Positions 37,040-49,392 are shown, numbered from the stretch's first letter. The stretch: 64,000 nt of DNA from Tolypeutes matacus (GCA_026826555.1 JAKSZT010038599.1:1806634-1870633), one strand, 5' to 3'. Notes: generated from the sequence alone by a model not told the origin. Made by a program: numbers and translations.

Positions 37040-37190
37040 AGAGAGTTATCTAAATATCAACATCCTTGGCATCACCTGGGATTTTATGACAAATGCACAA
37101 TCTCACCTCCTGCAAGATCTGTTAAACCCAAACCTCTATTTTAACAGAATCCCTAGATAATTTGAATGCACTTGTATGAGTTGTAATATG
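37040..37190 (+). repeat. MER5-like hAT transposon relic
   Basis: 'cttggcatcacctgggattt', 'aaatgcacaatctcacc', 'attttaacagaatccctaga' and 'gaatgcacttgta' follow the MER5A order. Plus strand. Nothing was recognised between 37190 and 37700. Confidence 0.7.
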
Positions 37191-37703
37191 TTACATCTGA
37201 GACCCCTTTATTACTTGAGGGAAAATAAATCACAAGGTAAATGTAGAAATCAGAAATATAAATATGAATGTCAGTAGAGAGCCGCCAAATGAAAATATAA
37301 ATTTGAGAATCAGAAGACATAGCCATGGAAGAAGATAAAATTTTCTGAGTAAAATGTGTAGAAAAAGGAATTGGTGGGATTTGGGGAAAAATCAACATTC
37401 TAAAAGATGTTAGAACAAAAAAAACAATGAAGGAAGCTGAAAAGAAAAAGCCTGTAAAAGGAAGTCATGATGAGAATAAAGTCATAGCATTCATTGGGGA
37501 GGAAATCTTAATAAAACATTCATCTTTTCACTGATAGGGTCTGAAAAATGTCCATTGGATTTGGCAAAAGTGGGATATTGGTAACCAATTCAGATCATAA
37601 TAGTTTGCATGGAAGACATGTAAGAAAGAGTAGAAGAAGATACAGAATAACTGCAAAAAAACTGCTTGTGGTTTAAAGGAAAGAGGAAAGATAGTGGTTA
37701 GAG

Positions 37704-38470
37704 TGTGGTAAGCAGCCTGTAAGATGATCCAAAATAGCCTTACCCTTGTGTAATCCTCTTACCTCATTGGCTGGATTTAATGTCTGTTAATCAATAGAAT
37801 ATGGCTGAAAGGATAGAATATCAATTTTGATATTAGATTACAAAAAGATGGTGGCCTCCATCTTGGGTGTCCTTTCCTCCTTGCTGGTTAACTCTATGGC
37901 ATTCTACCTGACACTTTGTGTGCTGCCCTATAGAAAGGACAAAGTGGAAAGAAATAGCTGGCAATGATCTGAGGCCTGTCAACATTCAAGTATGTGAGTT
38001 TGGAAACAGATGCTCCCCCAGTAGAGCCTTAAGATGACTACAACCCAAGCCAACAGCTTAACTGAAGACTGTTGAGAGACAGAGAGCCAGCATCACCCCA
38101 CTAAATTATACCTGGATTCTGGACCCATAGACACTATGAGTAATAAATACTTATTTGTTTGTTTTTAAGTCAATATTTTATGCAGCAATAAATAACTAAT
38201 AGAGATTTGGGAACCTTGAATTGGGGTGCCGCTGTAACCTAAAAGTGTAAGTGGTGACAGTGGCTTTGGAACCAGGCAGTAGACATGGAGAAGCATCTTA
38301 GTGATAGCTTAAAATACCTTGAATACACTATACATAGAATATTATACTTTAAGAAGACTGCAGTGAGTGAGGAAAATATTACTGAAAACTGAAAGAAAGT
38401 GGATTGTGGGAGAAATGTAAGTAATGATTTTATTTGCAATTATGTGGAAAGCAGAAAAATGTGTCTAATG
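37704..38470 (+). mobile_element. MaLR LTR with adjoining internal sequence
   Basis: The LTR runs from TGTGGTAAGCAG at 37704 to about 38207. It carries MLT1/MST-class words ('aatagaatatggc', 'gattacaaaaaga', 'gtgagtttggaaacagatgct', 'ccccagtagagcctt') and ends 'gcagcaataaataactaata'. The next bases, 'gatttgggaaccttgaattggggtg' in close variant, resemble the decayed tRNA-Leu primer site and the start of MaLR internal sequence, which I follow to about 38470. TAGAG occurs on both sides of the LTR (before 37704 and near 38207), perhaps by chance. The stretch 38470-38935 shows nothing. Confidence 0.75.
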
Positions 38471-40628
38471 ATCTAGGTGATATACCTAAGGAGACTTCAA
38501 ATCACAGTTTGATATTCTGCCTTTAAATTATCAATTATTGCACTATTACCTGTTATTTAAATTTAATCATTAAATTTTTCCATTGAAATTGCCATACAGT
38601 TTTAGGTATATCTTTCACTAATTTCTAAATATTCCATCATACAGGTTTATATTAATTTATTTAATTATTCCCCTCTTTTATCAGAAATGCAAATGGTATA
38701 TAGACTTATATATATTACCTGCAAGAGTTTAAAGAAATCGGAATATATTTTTTGTTTTATTTTAACTCTTGTAGATAATATAATAAGCATCCTATTTAAC
38801 ACACTTTTGCATGCCACATTACTTATTTTGTTAGGTTAAACACTTTCTATGTTAAAGACTGAAGATACAATATCCTTTTCCAAATTGCTGTTTTAAAAGT
38901 CTTTGTGTATCTGTGTCTGTGTGTTTTCTTATTTTTTCTGTATAATAAGTTTTATTTACAGGGAAGTTTTTGATTGCATAAAAGTTACATCAAATGTATG
39001 GAGGTTCCCATATATCTCACTCTCTCCCCTTCCCACATTTTACTAAAATCTTACATTATTGTGGAACATATCTTAGAATTGATGGACAAATATTGGAATA
39101 TTACTACTAACCAAGATATATAGATTATATTATGGATTAAACTTTTCACTGTTCAGTTTTACAGGGTTTGACAAAATGTATAAGAACTATATCCGTCATT
39201 GAAATATCATGCAGAACAATTCTAATGCTCTAAAAATTCTCTATGTTCCACCTATTCTTCCCTTCTCCTCCCCTCAGAAACTCTGGTAACCACTATCTTT
39301 ATATCAATGTTACAAGTATTTCTGTTACATCAATTATAATAAGACTACTTTGCTCAGGGTTGCATTCCCTCTTTATGTTTGTTCATTACTCAATCTTGAG
39401 GATTTAAGGATGGTGATGCCCACCTAGTTTCAGATTGAGAGGGGGCCTAGATGAGGTAGATGGCACAAACTGTTTTTCTTGCAGTTGTAGATAATCTTTG
39501 TTTCCTGGGATGAGGGTTGCCCATAATCATCATTTTGTTAGTTGTCCTAACAAACCTGATGAACTGGAAAGCAGGAGTTGGCTGCAACTCTGCTGGAATT
39601 CAGGGCTCAGCCGACATATAAACAAACTGAAGATTTGAGTCTCTAAGACACATACTCAATGGGTATAGTGCTAATTGTAGGTTCAAATAAAGAGAGTAGA
39701 AGAATCATGTGTTGGGAAATTATAAAGAAATCTAAATATTACATTGGGGAAATAGATTATCATATATTCCAAGGTAAGGACCAATTATGGGGATGCTGAT
39801 TTAATGGGGTTGTGTGCCTTGACTACAGTGTCCATATATCTCTACAGCCCTCAGAAGCACCCTTGTTTGGGTTTTGTGTACTGTGGCAGTTAGTGTGATC
39901 TGCCTGAGATGTGCATAAGCATAACCTCTGAAACACCCTCCCAATACACTTTGAAATCTCTTAGCAATAAAAACTCTTTGGTATTTAATGTTTTCCTTTT
40001 TCATCAAAGTCTTTTTACAAATGCATCATTGGTTGGTGCTTGGTATTCATCCTTCAGTGCCCAGGAGGTTCATCCCTGGGAGTCATGGCCGACGTGTTGG
40101 TGGGGGAGACTAGTGAAGTTATTTGTTGTGTTTTGTTTAGAGAGAGGCAACATTTGAGTAACAAGGAGGTTTCCAGGAAGTTACTCTTAGGCAAAAGTTA
40201 TTATTAGGCTAAGTTTCAATTTTACAAGAATAAGGTTCGTAAGTACAGGCATTAATTTTGTAGATTTGGCATATTTCTCTGTTTTCCTTTTATTGGACAC
40301 TGCCTGTATACTGTAGCAATTCATGCCAATCTATTTGAGATACAACAGGATTACCCAGGATGGGATTTTATTATTTTGTTGTTTATTTTGTAGGTCTACA
40401 CCCACTGTGATAACACACTATGACAACATGAACTCGTTCATATTCCATAGAGGCATGCTCCAGGTGTACCCTTGCCTAACATACCACCTGGACTCACACC
40501 TTATATCAGTGGCCCTCTTCTGCCATAGATACCAAAAGAACAGGTACACAATTGTATTCTCAACCACAGTCTTCATCCTCCCTAGATTTCACCCGCTTCT
40601 TCCAACAGCCCACCCCACAGTTCCATGA

Positions 40629-41071
40629 TGTATTAGTCATGGTTCTCTAGGGAAACAGAATCAACAGGAGATATCTGTAAATAGTATGAGGTTTTATAAG
40701 AGTCTCTCATGTGACTATGGGGATGCACAACTCCAGGTTCCACAGGCAGACTGCAAACCAGGGGCTCTGATGAAAGTCCAATGAAGCTCGTTGATGAGTT
40801 TCTGGGAGATGTTGGATGTCCAAAGACAAGCTGGGAAATTCTCTCTGAATGCTGAAATCACTTCCCCTTTTAAGGCATTCAACTGATTCATCACTCATTG
40901 CTGAGGGCAATCTCCCTAGATGATGTAGATATAACCAGCCATCTGTGCAGTAAACTCACTGATGATTAAAGCCCATAAATGCCCTTGTATTGCAATTAGC
41001 CCAGTGCTTGCTTGACCAAAGAACTGAGCACAATAACCTGGCTGAGTTGACACATTAGCCTAACCATCACA
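40629..41071 (-). mobile_element. 3' LTR of the ERVL provirus
   Basis: 443 bp; on the plus strand TGTATTAGTC... to ...CCATCACA. Against the 5' LTR it lacks about 9 bases near 40890 and differs by scattered substitutions. The adjoining internal strand (minus, just upstream of the LTR) reads AAGAAGTGGAC, a modest purine-rich tract that is the likely plus-strand primer. Confidence 0.9.
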
Positions 41072-41383
41072 GTCCACTTCTTGTCAACTTGGCAATGATA
41101 CACATTACCTTAAACCATATTTAGTCTCTAAGTGAAAGCAATAACAGAAATGCATATATATATATATATTTTTTTTTTTTTCTGCCTAACAATGTTCAAC
41201 TCTCCTGTGTACAGTGGGAAATGCATTAATTCCTTATAGAATAGGATGCAAATCCTTGGGTAATATTCATTCTTAAACTTGACATCCTTAAATATTATGA
41301 CATGAAACTAATACAACTTGTCATATGACAAGGGAAAAGGTTGGGAAAGAAAACAAAGAAACTCATTTTGTGTGCATATACAA

Positions 41384-41900
41384 TCATAATCTTAACAAAA
41401 TAAGGAAGAAAGATTCATGACTACTACAGTTCTCATTTTTATAATTGGTCACATGGCCAAAGTTCATATTTATCACTACCTTCTGCCAGTACGCATTCCA
41501 TGTTCCCATTACCCTCAGCAAGATCTCAGAGGGTCGTGGTTCTTTGCCTGGTAGGGTGACCCAAACTTTTATTCCTGAAGATTTTGGGCTATTGTTAATC
41601 CTGCTTGGATTGGGATATTGCAATTTTCCTTTGACTTTAATCTCAGGGCATGGCAGTACTAGGAGACGCCCTAAAGGATCTCCTGTATTCCAGGCAAACA
41701 CTTCTTTACCCTAATTATGTAGATGCTGTCCTATTTCCACTTGATAGTCAGGATCAATCACCTCAACCAGTACAGTAATTCCCATCTTTGCCTGTTGTTT
41801 CAGAGGTAAGAGGAGCCCAAAGTGGTCAGGTGGCAGGCAGTCTTAACTTTCAGTTCAGTGGAATCATTGCTGTGTTCCCTAGTGGCAGCACTCCTCTTTT
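41384..41900 (-). pseudogene. ERVL dUTPase-region relic
   Basis: The 105-codon minus ORF at 41384-41701 has the conserved 'NTGDPLGRL' type segment near its start, characteristic of the dUTPase-derived region that ERVL elements carry after integrase. The preceding part (to about 41900) is in other frames and interrupted. dUTPase would hydrolyse dUTP and limit uracil incorporation into viral DNA; this copy cannot be made intact. Between this region and the 3' LTR are about 310 bp without an ORF and a short TA/T tract at 41153-41182. Confidence 0.7.
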
Positions 41901-41954
41901 TGGGACTAAGAGCTGTAGACCAGCAGAGCTTAAAGTGGCAGGGACAGGCTCTTT

Positions 41955-42620
41955 TTAGTGGTCACAAAGGGCAATAGTGAGTGGTGCCACTCCCATTTCT
42001 ACTCCTTGAGTCCTGGACCCATTAATCCTGGCTATGGGAGAAAAAGCACAATAGAGTAGAAGCTGATTTAGAGCATACCCAGCCTCCTGGGGAACAGTGC
42101 CATAGCCCTGCAAGGTATTGCCACCTAGATGGTGCCATAATTGAGTCTTCAAAAGGCCATTCCACCGTTCTGTCATCCAGTTGCTTCAGGGTGATGAGGA
42201 ACATGGTAAGTCCAGTGATTTCCATGGTCATGTGCTCATTCCCATGCATTATTTGCTGAGAAATGGGTTCCTTGATCAGAAGCAATGCTCTTTAGAATGC
42301 CATGGCAGTCGATAAGACATTTGGTAAGTCTACGGATGGTAGTTTTGGAAGAAGCATTGCATGCAGGAAATGCAGACCCATACCCGATGTATGTCTCTAT
42401 TCCAGTTAAAACAAATCACTGCCCCTTCCATGGTGGAATTGGTCCAATGTAGTCACCCTGCCAACAGGTAGCAGGCTGCTCACCTTGGAGAATGGTGCCA
42501 TATCGGGGGCTGAGTGTGGGTCTCTGCTGCTGGCAGATTGGGCACTCAGAAGTGTTGTAGCCAGGTCAGCCTTGGTGAGGGGAAGTCCATGTTGCTGAGC
42601 CCACACACAACCTCCATTCT
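41955..42620 (-). pseudogene. ERVL integrase relic
   Basis: Three minus-strand ORFs (42406-42606, 42022-42285, 41955-42176) cover integrase in at least two frames. The first has remnants of the N-terminal zinc-binding part, and the boundary with the catalytic core. The third holds the 'TERWNGLLK' segment that follows the catalytic core's last acidic residue. Overlapping ORFs in different frames show frameshifts. Integrase joins viral cDNA to the host chromosome; this copy is inactive. Confidence 0.75.
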
Positions 42621-43297
42621 TACCTCCATGACCACTTTGTCAATGAGTCCATTGGGCAATGACAGGAGTGGCTGGGGAAAAGAGGTTGATTATTAAAATA
42701 TTCCTCTGCTGAAGTCACCCTCTGGTGAGCATTCACATGACACAAATATTTTCTTGTTTTTTGGCCACTTGGAGAGGTCTATCCAAATACCTCTTCCCCA
42801 GACCTCTTTGTCACCAATTTTCTAGTCATGTTCCTTCCAAGTCCCTACCATCCAGCCAAACCATTGGCAACAGCCCATGACTCAGTAACAAACACACGTC
42901 TATCCATTTCTTCTTCCAAGCAAAATGAACAACCAGGTGCACTTCTTGAAGTTTTGCCCACTGGGAGGATTTGTCCTCACCACTATCCTTCAGGGATGTA
43001 CCCGAAAAGGGCTGCAGTGCTGTACTTGTCCACTTTCAGGTGGTACCTGCATAGCATCCAGAACCAACTGTAAACCAGACCTAAATTTTCTCTTCCTCAG
43101 TCAACTGAGTGTAAGGGACTCTCCAAGAGGCCAAAGCTGTGGGCTGGGATAGAGAAGGTAACATGGCAGGGATGGTCACCATGGGCATTTAGGCTACTTC
43201 CTCATGTAACTTACTTATGCCTTCAGGGCTCACTTGAGCCCTATCTCTTATATACCACTTCCACTTTATTATGCAATGCTGCTCTGCATTGCCAACT

Positions 43298-43620
43298 TTA
43301 AGATTTCGGTGGGTCAGACAATACCCAGCTCATGATAGGCATCTCAGGTCTTGTGGTAACTTGATGGTCCATGGTTAAGTGTTCAGTTCCTACTAAGGCC
43401 CAGTAGCAAGCCAAAAGCTGCTTCTCAAAAGGGGAGTAGTTATCTGCAGAGGATGGCAGGGTTTTGCTCCAAAATTCTAAGGGTCTGTGTTGTGATTCCC
43501 CTATAGGGGCCTGCCAAAGTCTCCAGACAGCATCTTTATTTGCCACTGAAACTTCCAGGACCATTGGATCTGCTAGATCATAAGGCCCAAGTGGTAGTGC
43601 ATCTGTCACAGCAGCCTGGA
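43298..43620 (-). pseudogene. ERVL RT connection / RNase H relic
   Basis: A 103-codon minus ORF. Its central part carries the 'SADNYSPFEKQLLACYWAL' type segment found between RT and RNase H in ERVL and related retroviruses, with the conserved Glu of the tether/RNase H region. It is separated from the RT ORF at 43773 by stops. It does not include a complete RNase H domain. Confidence 0.75.
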
Positions 43621-43772
43621 CATGTCACAGAGCCTCCTTTTGTTCTGGTCCTCAACCAAAGATAGCAGCTCTTCTGGTCATTTGGTAAATGGGCTGGAGT
43701 AGCACATCCAAAGAAAGAATTGTTGTCTTCAAAATCTGAAAAGACCAACTAAGTGTTGTGCCTCTTTTTTGG

Positions 43773-44560
43773 TCATGGGGGGTCCAGATGCAACAGCATA
43801 TCCTTCACTTTAGAAGGGATGTCTCGACATGTCCCACACTGCTGGACACCTAGAAATTTCACTGAAGTAGAGGGTCCCTGTATTTTTGTTGGATTTATCT
43901 CCCATCCTCTCTCACACAAATGTCTTACCAATAAATCTAGAGTCTTTGTGACTTCTTGCTCACTAGTTTCTATCAACATGATATCATCAATACAATGGAC
44001 CAGTGTGATGTCTTGTGGGACCCATAGATGATCAAGGTCCCTGCAGACAATATTATGACATAGAGATGGGGAGTTGATATACCCCTGAGGCAGGACTGTA
44101 AAGGTATACTGCTGGCCTTGCCATCTGAAAGTACGCTGTTTCTGGTGGTCCTTACTAATTGCAACTGAGAAAAAAGCATTTGCCATACAATTGCTCAGGT
44201 AACAGGGGATGTATTGATTTGCTCAAGCAAAGATATCACGTCTGGGACAGCAGCTGCAATTGGAGTTACCACCCAGTTAAGTTTATGATAATCTACTGTC
44301 ATCCTCCAAGATCCATCTGATTTCTGCACAGGCCAAATAGGAGAGTTGAATGGGGACATGGTGGGAATCACCCCCCTGCATCCTTCAAATCTTTGATGGT
44401 GGCACTAATCTCTTCTATGCCTCCAGGAATCCAGTACTGCTTTTGATTTACTATTTTGCTAGGTAGAGGCAGTTCTAGTGGCTTCCACTTGGCCTTTCCA
44501 ACCATAACAGCCCTACCTCACAATTCAGGGATCCAATGTGGGGATTCTGACAGTTACCAA
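43773..44560 (-). pseudogene. ERVL reverse transcriptase relic
   Basis: The longest RT piece is the 137-codon minus ORF 43773-44186. It includes the LPQGY motif near residue 33 and an aspartate pair in the position of the catalytic Y-x-D-D box; here the box reads Cys-Ile-Asp-Asp, so the first residue is substituted while both aspartates remain. The N-terminal third of RT lies at about 44190-44560 in a broken frame. No full-length product is possible. Confidence 0.85.
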
Positions 44561-44699
44561 GTAATTCTATTCCAATTATTCATTCTGGAACTGGGGAAAT
44601 AACCACAGAATGGGTCCAGGGACACATTGGACCCCCTGCGAGAGGGACCTGAACTAAAACTCCATCAATCACCTGACCTCCAATAAGCTACAACTCTGA

Positions 44700-44830
44700 C
44701 TGGTAGACCAGAGTGAGGTTTTGGGTCTCCTGGAATTAATGTGACTTCTGAGGCAGTGTCTAATAATCCCCAAAATGTCTGATCATTTCCTTTTCCCAAT
44801 GCACAGTTACTCTGGTTAAAGGCTGTAGGT
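44700..44830 (-). pseudogene. ERVL protease active-site relic
   Basis: On the minus strand, around 44770-44744, a Leu-Leu-Asp-Thr-Ala-Ser stretch is followed by Leu-Ile-Pro, the layout of a retroviral aspartic protease active site (Asp-Thr-Gly/Ala-Ser). It lies between gag and RT as expected. No ORF spans the full domain. Confidence 0.65.
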
Positions 44831-44952
44831 CTCCTTGTGGAAAGGTGGGAGGAAGATTAACAATATAAATTTTTGGCAGTTTAACAGGATCCTTCCCCAA
44901 GGGACCTGGCCTTCTTCTTATTCAAAGGGGTTGGAGAAGTCTGTGAACTGTC

Positions 44953-46863
44953 TTAAGTCTGGGAATTGATTAAGGGACCATTATTCTCTGAGTCTGTAAT
45001 TTGAGTTAGGGTTTTGTTCACTTGACCTAGAGCTCTTCTGCCTATACAGATCCAGAAGAAATTTAGTAGATGCCCATCTATTTCACTCCTAAGTACCCCA
45101 TGATCTATTAGCCAATGCCATAACTCTATGAAACTCAAACTATTTCGAGTGCTGCTTTGAGTCTTCCTTACATTGGGATAACCATGCCTACCTTGTCTTT
45201 GGTGATTAACTACTGATACTTGACTTTTACAGGACTGAGATCCAGTCAACCCATTATGTTTAAGGATTCTAATTCTATTACAGCCCGCCCTATAGTAATA
45301 TTTGGACTACAGAGAAGAGTAACCACAGAGCTCTTCAGGGAAGATGGAGTTAGTCTTACAAATTTATTCCTCACAGTCTTTGTTAAAGGTGTGTCCTCTG
45401 GACATTCCTGGGGTGGGTGGGCGGGTCTCAAATGGTAAATCTATTCTAGCATTAAAATATCTCTAAGTCTTTGAATTACCGCTTCTACTGTATACCAGGG
45501 CAAATCAGACATCTCAAGCTCAGACATGCTAGGCCATCTTTTGGTCTATGTTTTAGTCAGCCACCCAAACAAACTGTTAGAGCCCTTCCTAACCCCTCAA
45601 GATACAGCAGTGAATACAGAATTTCTGTTTAGTGGACCCATATCAACATATTCAGCCTGATCCAACTTTGTATGCCTTCTATATTGTCACATACCTTAGT
45701 ATCCATTCCCACACATATTCCCCTGATTTCTGTCTATATAAGTTGGAGAACTCACTCAGTTCTTTCAGAATGTAGTGTACTTCCTCATTGGTCACACATT
45801 GTATTTCATCTTTGGGGGCTTGTTGTGATTTTAGTCTAGTAATAGGTCTGTAGGTGAAGAGCAGTGATGCCGGTGGGTGAGGAGAAGGATTAGAAATGTC
45901 TTTCAAGCTACTGACCTCAAGGCATTTCTTTGCACTTTCTTATGGTGAGACAGGATTTTTCACTTCAGGCAGGGTTTGGAAGGTAGATTCTTCAAGGCAG
46001 ACTGGAGGCTGGGTAGTGCATGCTAGAGTTTAGCTAGTACTTGCCTCAGGGCTTGGAGGAGATCCAGACTCCTTGGGGCAGGCCAGAGGCTGGGCAGTGC
46101 AGGCTTCAGTTTGGCTAGTACTCACCTCAGGGCTGGAAGGAGGTCTGGACTCTCTGGAGCAAGCTGGAGGCTGGGTGATACAAAGTTGACAAGGTGTTGA
46201 TTCCACAGGGCAGGTCATGGCAGGTTTATCTGGTAAAGTATCAGCAGAATTTAGGGTTCCGATGTCCCCATAAATATTATCATCATCCCATATGTCTCCT
46301 TTCTAATCCTCTGGGTTCCACTCCTTTCCAATCAATGCCTTCACTTTAAGTGCCGGCACTCTGCGTGGTTGAGATTTTAGTTTCCTTTGTAACTCTGCTA
46401 TTCATACGATGAGTGTCTGAGTTTAGTTCTCAGATATTGCAAACCTGTGGCTGCAGGAGACAAGATTTTCTTTCAGAGCACACATAGAAACCTTCACATC
46501 GTTCATACAGTGTTAAAGTTGCAAATTTTAATCCAATAGCTCACCCCTTTCTTTTGTAACTGTGTCCAGAGTATCTATGAGGAACCAGCCAATATCATTA
46601 TATGTTTTGACTCCCCAAAAATCTGTTAAACTGTTGAAAACACTCTCACCCAGATCCTTGCCTCTTATGAATGTGGAAGTAGGGTAATTCAGTGATGCTA
46701 TTTTGTATATCTCCATTGCCAGCTCATACCATGGGCTGTTAGTGGCCTCTTCTTTATTGGAAAGGGGGTCATTACTACCATTGGATCTAATTACAATAGA
46801 GAGCCAGTTGCAAAACTCCCAGAACCACCTCAGACATCTCATATTTAGGATTCTGTTCCTCAA
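44953..46863 (-). pseudogene. ERVL gag relic with an in-frame tandem repeat
   Basis: gag is scattered over minus ORFs 46528-46863 (N-terminal, 111 codons), 46030-46218, 45679-45906 and 44953-45249. The first begins immediately after the primer site. Around 45996-46176 there are two full copies and part of a third of an 81-bp unit (starts 45996, 46077, 46158), which in the 46030-46218 ORF gives a Pro/Ser/Glu/Thr-rich peptide with a 27-residue period. No zinc knuckle was identified. Frames change between segments. Confidence 0.7.
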
Positions 46864-46868
46864 AAATC

Positions 46869-46886
46869 ACCCCACTTCTGGTACCA
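46869..46886 (-). promoter_or_regulatory. ERVL primer-binding site, tRNA-Leu type
   Basis: On the minus strand the 18 bases read TGGTACCAGAAGTGGGGT, three bases after the end of the 5' LTR. This fits the 3' end of a leucine tRNA of the TGGTACCAGG-AGTGGGGT type with one mismatch, by memory of the tRNA. ERVL elements are named for this primer, so it confirms both class and direction. Confidence 0.85.
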
Positions 46887-46889
46887 AGC

Positions 46890-47338
46890 TGTATTAGTCA
46901 GGGTTCTCTAGGTAATGAATCAACAGGAGATATCTGTAAATAGTATGAGGTTTTATAAGAGTTTCTCACATGACTGTGGGGATGCACAACTCCAGGTTCC
47001 ACAGGCAGGCTGCAAACCAGGGCCTCCAAGGAAAGTCCAGTGAAGGTCCTTGATGAGTTTCTGGGAGACATTGGCTATCCAAAGACTAGCTTTGAAATTC
47101 TCTCTGAATATTGAAATCACTTTCCCTTTTAAGGCATTCAACTGTTTGGATAAAGTGTCACTCATTGCTGAGGGCAATCTCCCTGGTTGATGTAAATGTA
47201 ATGAGTCAATGATGCAGTAAACTCACTGGTGACTAAAGCCCATAAATGTCCTTGTATTTCAATAAGCCCAGTGCTTGCTTGACTACACAACTGGGTACAA
47301 TTACCTGGCTGAGTTGACACATTAGCTTAACCATCACA
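46890..47338 (-). mobile_element. 5' LTR of the ERVL provirus
   Basis: 449 bp, with the same TG/CA ends as the 3' LTR. On the plus strand it starts TGTATTAGTCAGGG and lost a few bases of the 'ggggaaacagaat' segment after position 46912. As the upstream LTR in this orientation it would have held the promoter; I did not resolve a TATA box with confidence. Confidence 0.9.
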
Positions 47339-48003
47339 CATGGATAGCCCAAACCAACTTTTCAACTCCACTCACACTTACTATCCAGCACCATCAACCT
47401 CACTCACACCACTGCACCATCATCACTCCCATCCACTACCAAACCGCCACCTTCCACCTTATCATAGTTTCTGCAGAGACTGAGCATCTCTACTCCCTTT
47501 CTATATCCTAGTGACCAATCTTCTAGCCTTTATCTCTGTGAGTTTGATCAGTATCCTTAGTTGATATTAGTGAGATTATATGGTACTTGTCCTTTAGTGA
47601 CTGGCTTACATCACTCAACATAAATTCTTCAAGGTTCAGCCTTGTTGCCATATGTGTCAATATTTCACTCTTTAATACAGCTGAGTAATACTCCATCATA
47701 TGTATATACTGCATTTTTTTTTATCGTTTCATCCATTGATGGACATTTGAGTTGCTTCTGTTTTTGTCAATTGTGAATAATACCATGATGAATATTGGTG
47801 AGCATATATTTGTTCATGTTCCTGCTTTCAATTTTTCTCAATATATTCCTAGTAGCTGGATTGCCAGATCATATGGTAATTAAATATTTTGCTTCCTGAG
47901 AAGCCACCAAACTGTCCCCCATAGTGGCTGCCCCATTCTGTATTTCCACCCTTAGTGGATGAGTGTCCCTATTCCTCCATATCCTCCCCAATACTTGTAG
48001 TTT

Positions 48004-48045
48004 TCTGTTTTGTTTTGTTTCATTTTGCTTTGTTTTGTTTTACAG
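48004..48045. repeat. (TTTTG)n tract in the L1
   Basis: About eight imperfect TTTTG units, one reading TTTCA. A simple expansion inside the L1 ORF2 C-terminal part; no sign of function. Confidence 0.85.
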
Positions 48046-49392
48046 AAAGGAGTCTAATAGGTTTAAGATATTAACTTATAGTTTTGATTTGCATTTTCCT
48101 AATAGCTAGTGCTTAGAGCATCTTTTCATGTGGTTTTTAGTCATCCATATTTCCTATTTGGAAAAGTGTCTATTGAATTCTCTTGACCATTTCTTAACTG
48201 GGTTGTCATTTTTATTGTTGAGATGTAAGATTTCTTTATATATGCTGTATATTTTACACATGTATCAGATAAATGGTTCCCAAATATATTCTACCATTGA
48301 ATAGGCTGCCTTTGCACTTTCATGACAAACTCATTTGAAGAGCAAAAGTTTTTAATTTTGAGGAAATTTTAATTTTCATTGCTTGCACTTTGGGTGTAGA
48401 GTTTATGAAACCATTTCCTACAAGAAGATTTCATACATACTTCCTCACACTATCTTCTAGGTGCTATACGGTCCTGGCTCTTATATTTAGGTATTTGGTC
48501 CATCTTAAGCTCACTTTTGCATAATGTTTGATTTGGTGATTTTCTTTCATTCTTTTGGAAATGGATATCCATTTCTTAGCACCATTTTTTTGAAGAGACT
48601 ATTCTGTCCCACCTTAGTAGGTTTGATGGCCTTGTCAAATATCAGTTGGCTATATATGTGTGGGTTTATATCAGCACTCTCAATTTTGGTTCCATTGGTC
48701 AGTATGTTTGACCACTGTAGCTGTGTACATGCTTTAAAATCAGACATTGTCATTCTTCCAATTTGTTATTCTTTCTCAAGATGTTTTTTTCCTATTTGGG
48801 ACCTCTTACCAAATGAATTTGATAATGGGCTTTTTTAGTTCTGTAAAATATGCTGTTGGAACTTTTATTGGGATTGCATTGAATATATAAATAACTTTGG
48901 GTAGGGCAGATATCTTAATGATATTTAGTCTTCCAATCCATGAACATGAAATATTCTTCTATTTATTTGGGTCTTTTTTGATTTCTTTTAGCAATGCCAT
49001 GTAATTTTCTGTGTACATGTCCTTTACATCCTTGGTTAAGTTTATCCCTAGATATTTGTTTTTTTTGTTGCTTTTGCACATGGATTTTTTTTCTTGTGTT
49101 CTTCCTCAGATTGCTCATTATGAGTGTACAGAAACACTACTGATTTTTGCATGGTGATCTTATATGCTACCACTTTACTGAACTTGTTTATGAGGTCTAG
49201 AAGCTGTGCTGTAGATTTTTGGGGGCACTTTCTACATATCGGATCATGTCATCTGCAAATAGTGAAAGTTTTATTTCTTCTTTTTTCAATTTTGATAGCT
49301 TTTATTTCCTTTACTTGCTTAACTGCTCGAGGAGTACTTCCAATACATTGTTAAATAAGAGATGACAGTGGATATTCTTGTCTTGTTCCACA

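Larger units (their letters stand above)
40624..47343 (-). mobile_element. Full-length ERVL provirus, coding-dead
   Basis: The provirus is 40629-47338 (6710 bp), on the minus strand, with 5' LTR 46890-47338, primer site 46869-46886, gag, protease, RT, RNase H, integrase, dUTPase and 3' LTR 40629-41071. It lies between CATGA (40624-40628) and CATGG (47339-47343); the uninterrupted L1 sister copy at 32970 reads 'ttccatggatag', so CATGG is the original target and the left copy carries one substitution. There is no envelope region, as is usual for ERVL. All genes carry stops or frameshifts. Solo LTRs of the family lie at 4161-4611 and 14796-15220. The two LTRs differ at roughly one base in ten by eye, indicating an old insertion. 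Confidence 0.92.

Noticed and set aside
37700..38215. TAGAG on both sides of the MaLR LTR as a true target duplication
   Set aside because: Using it would move the LTR end off the usual CTAATACA-like terminus, and the internal sequence continues past it, so it is not a solo LTR.
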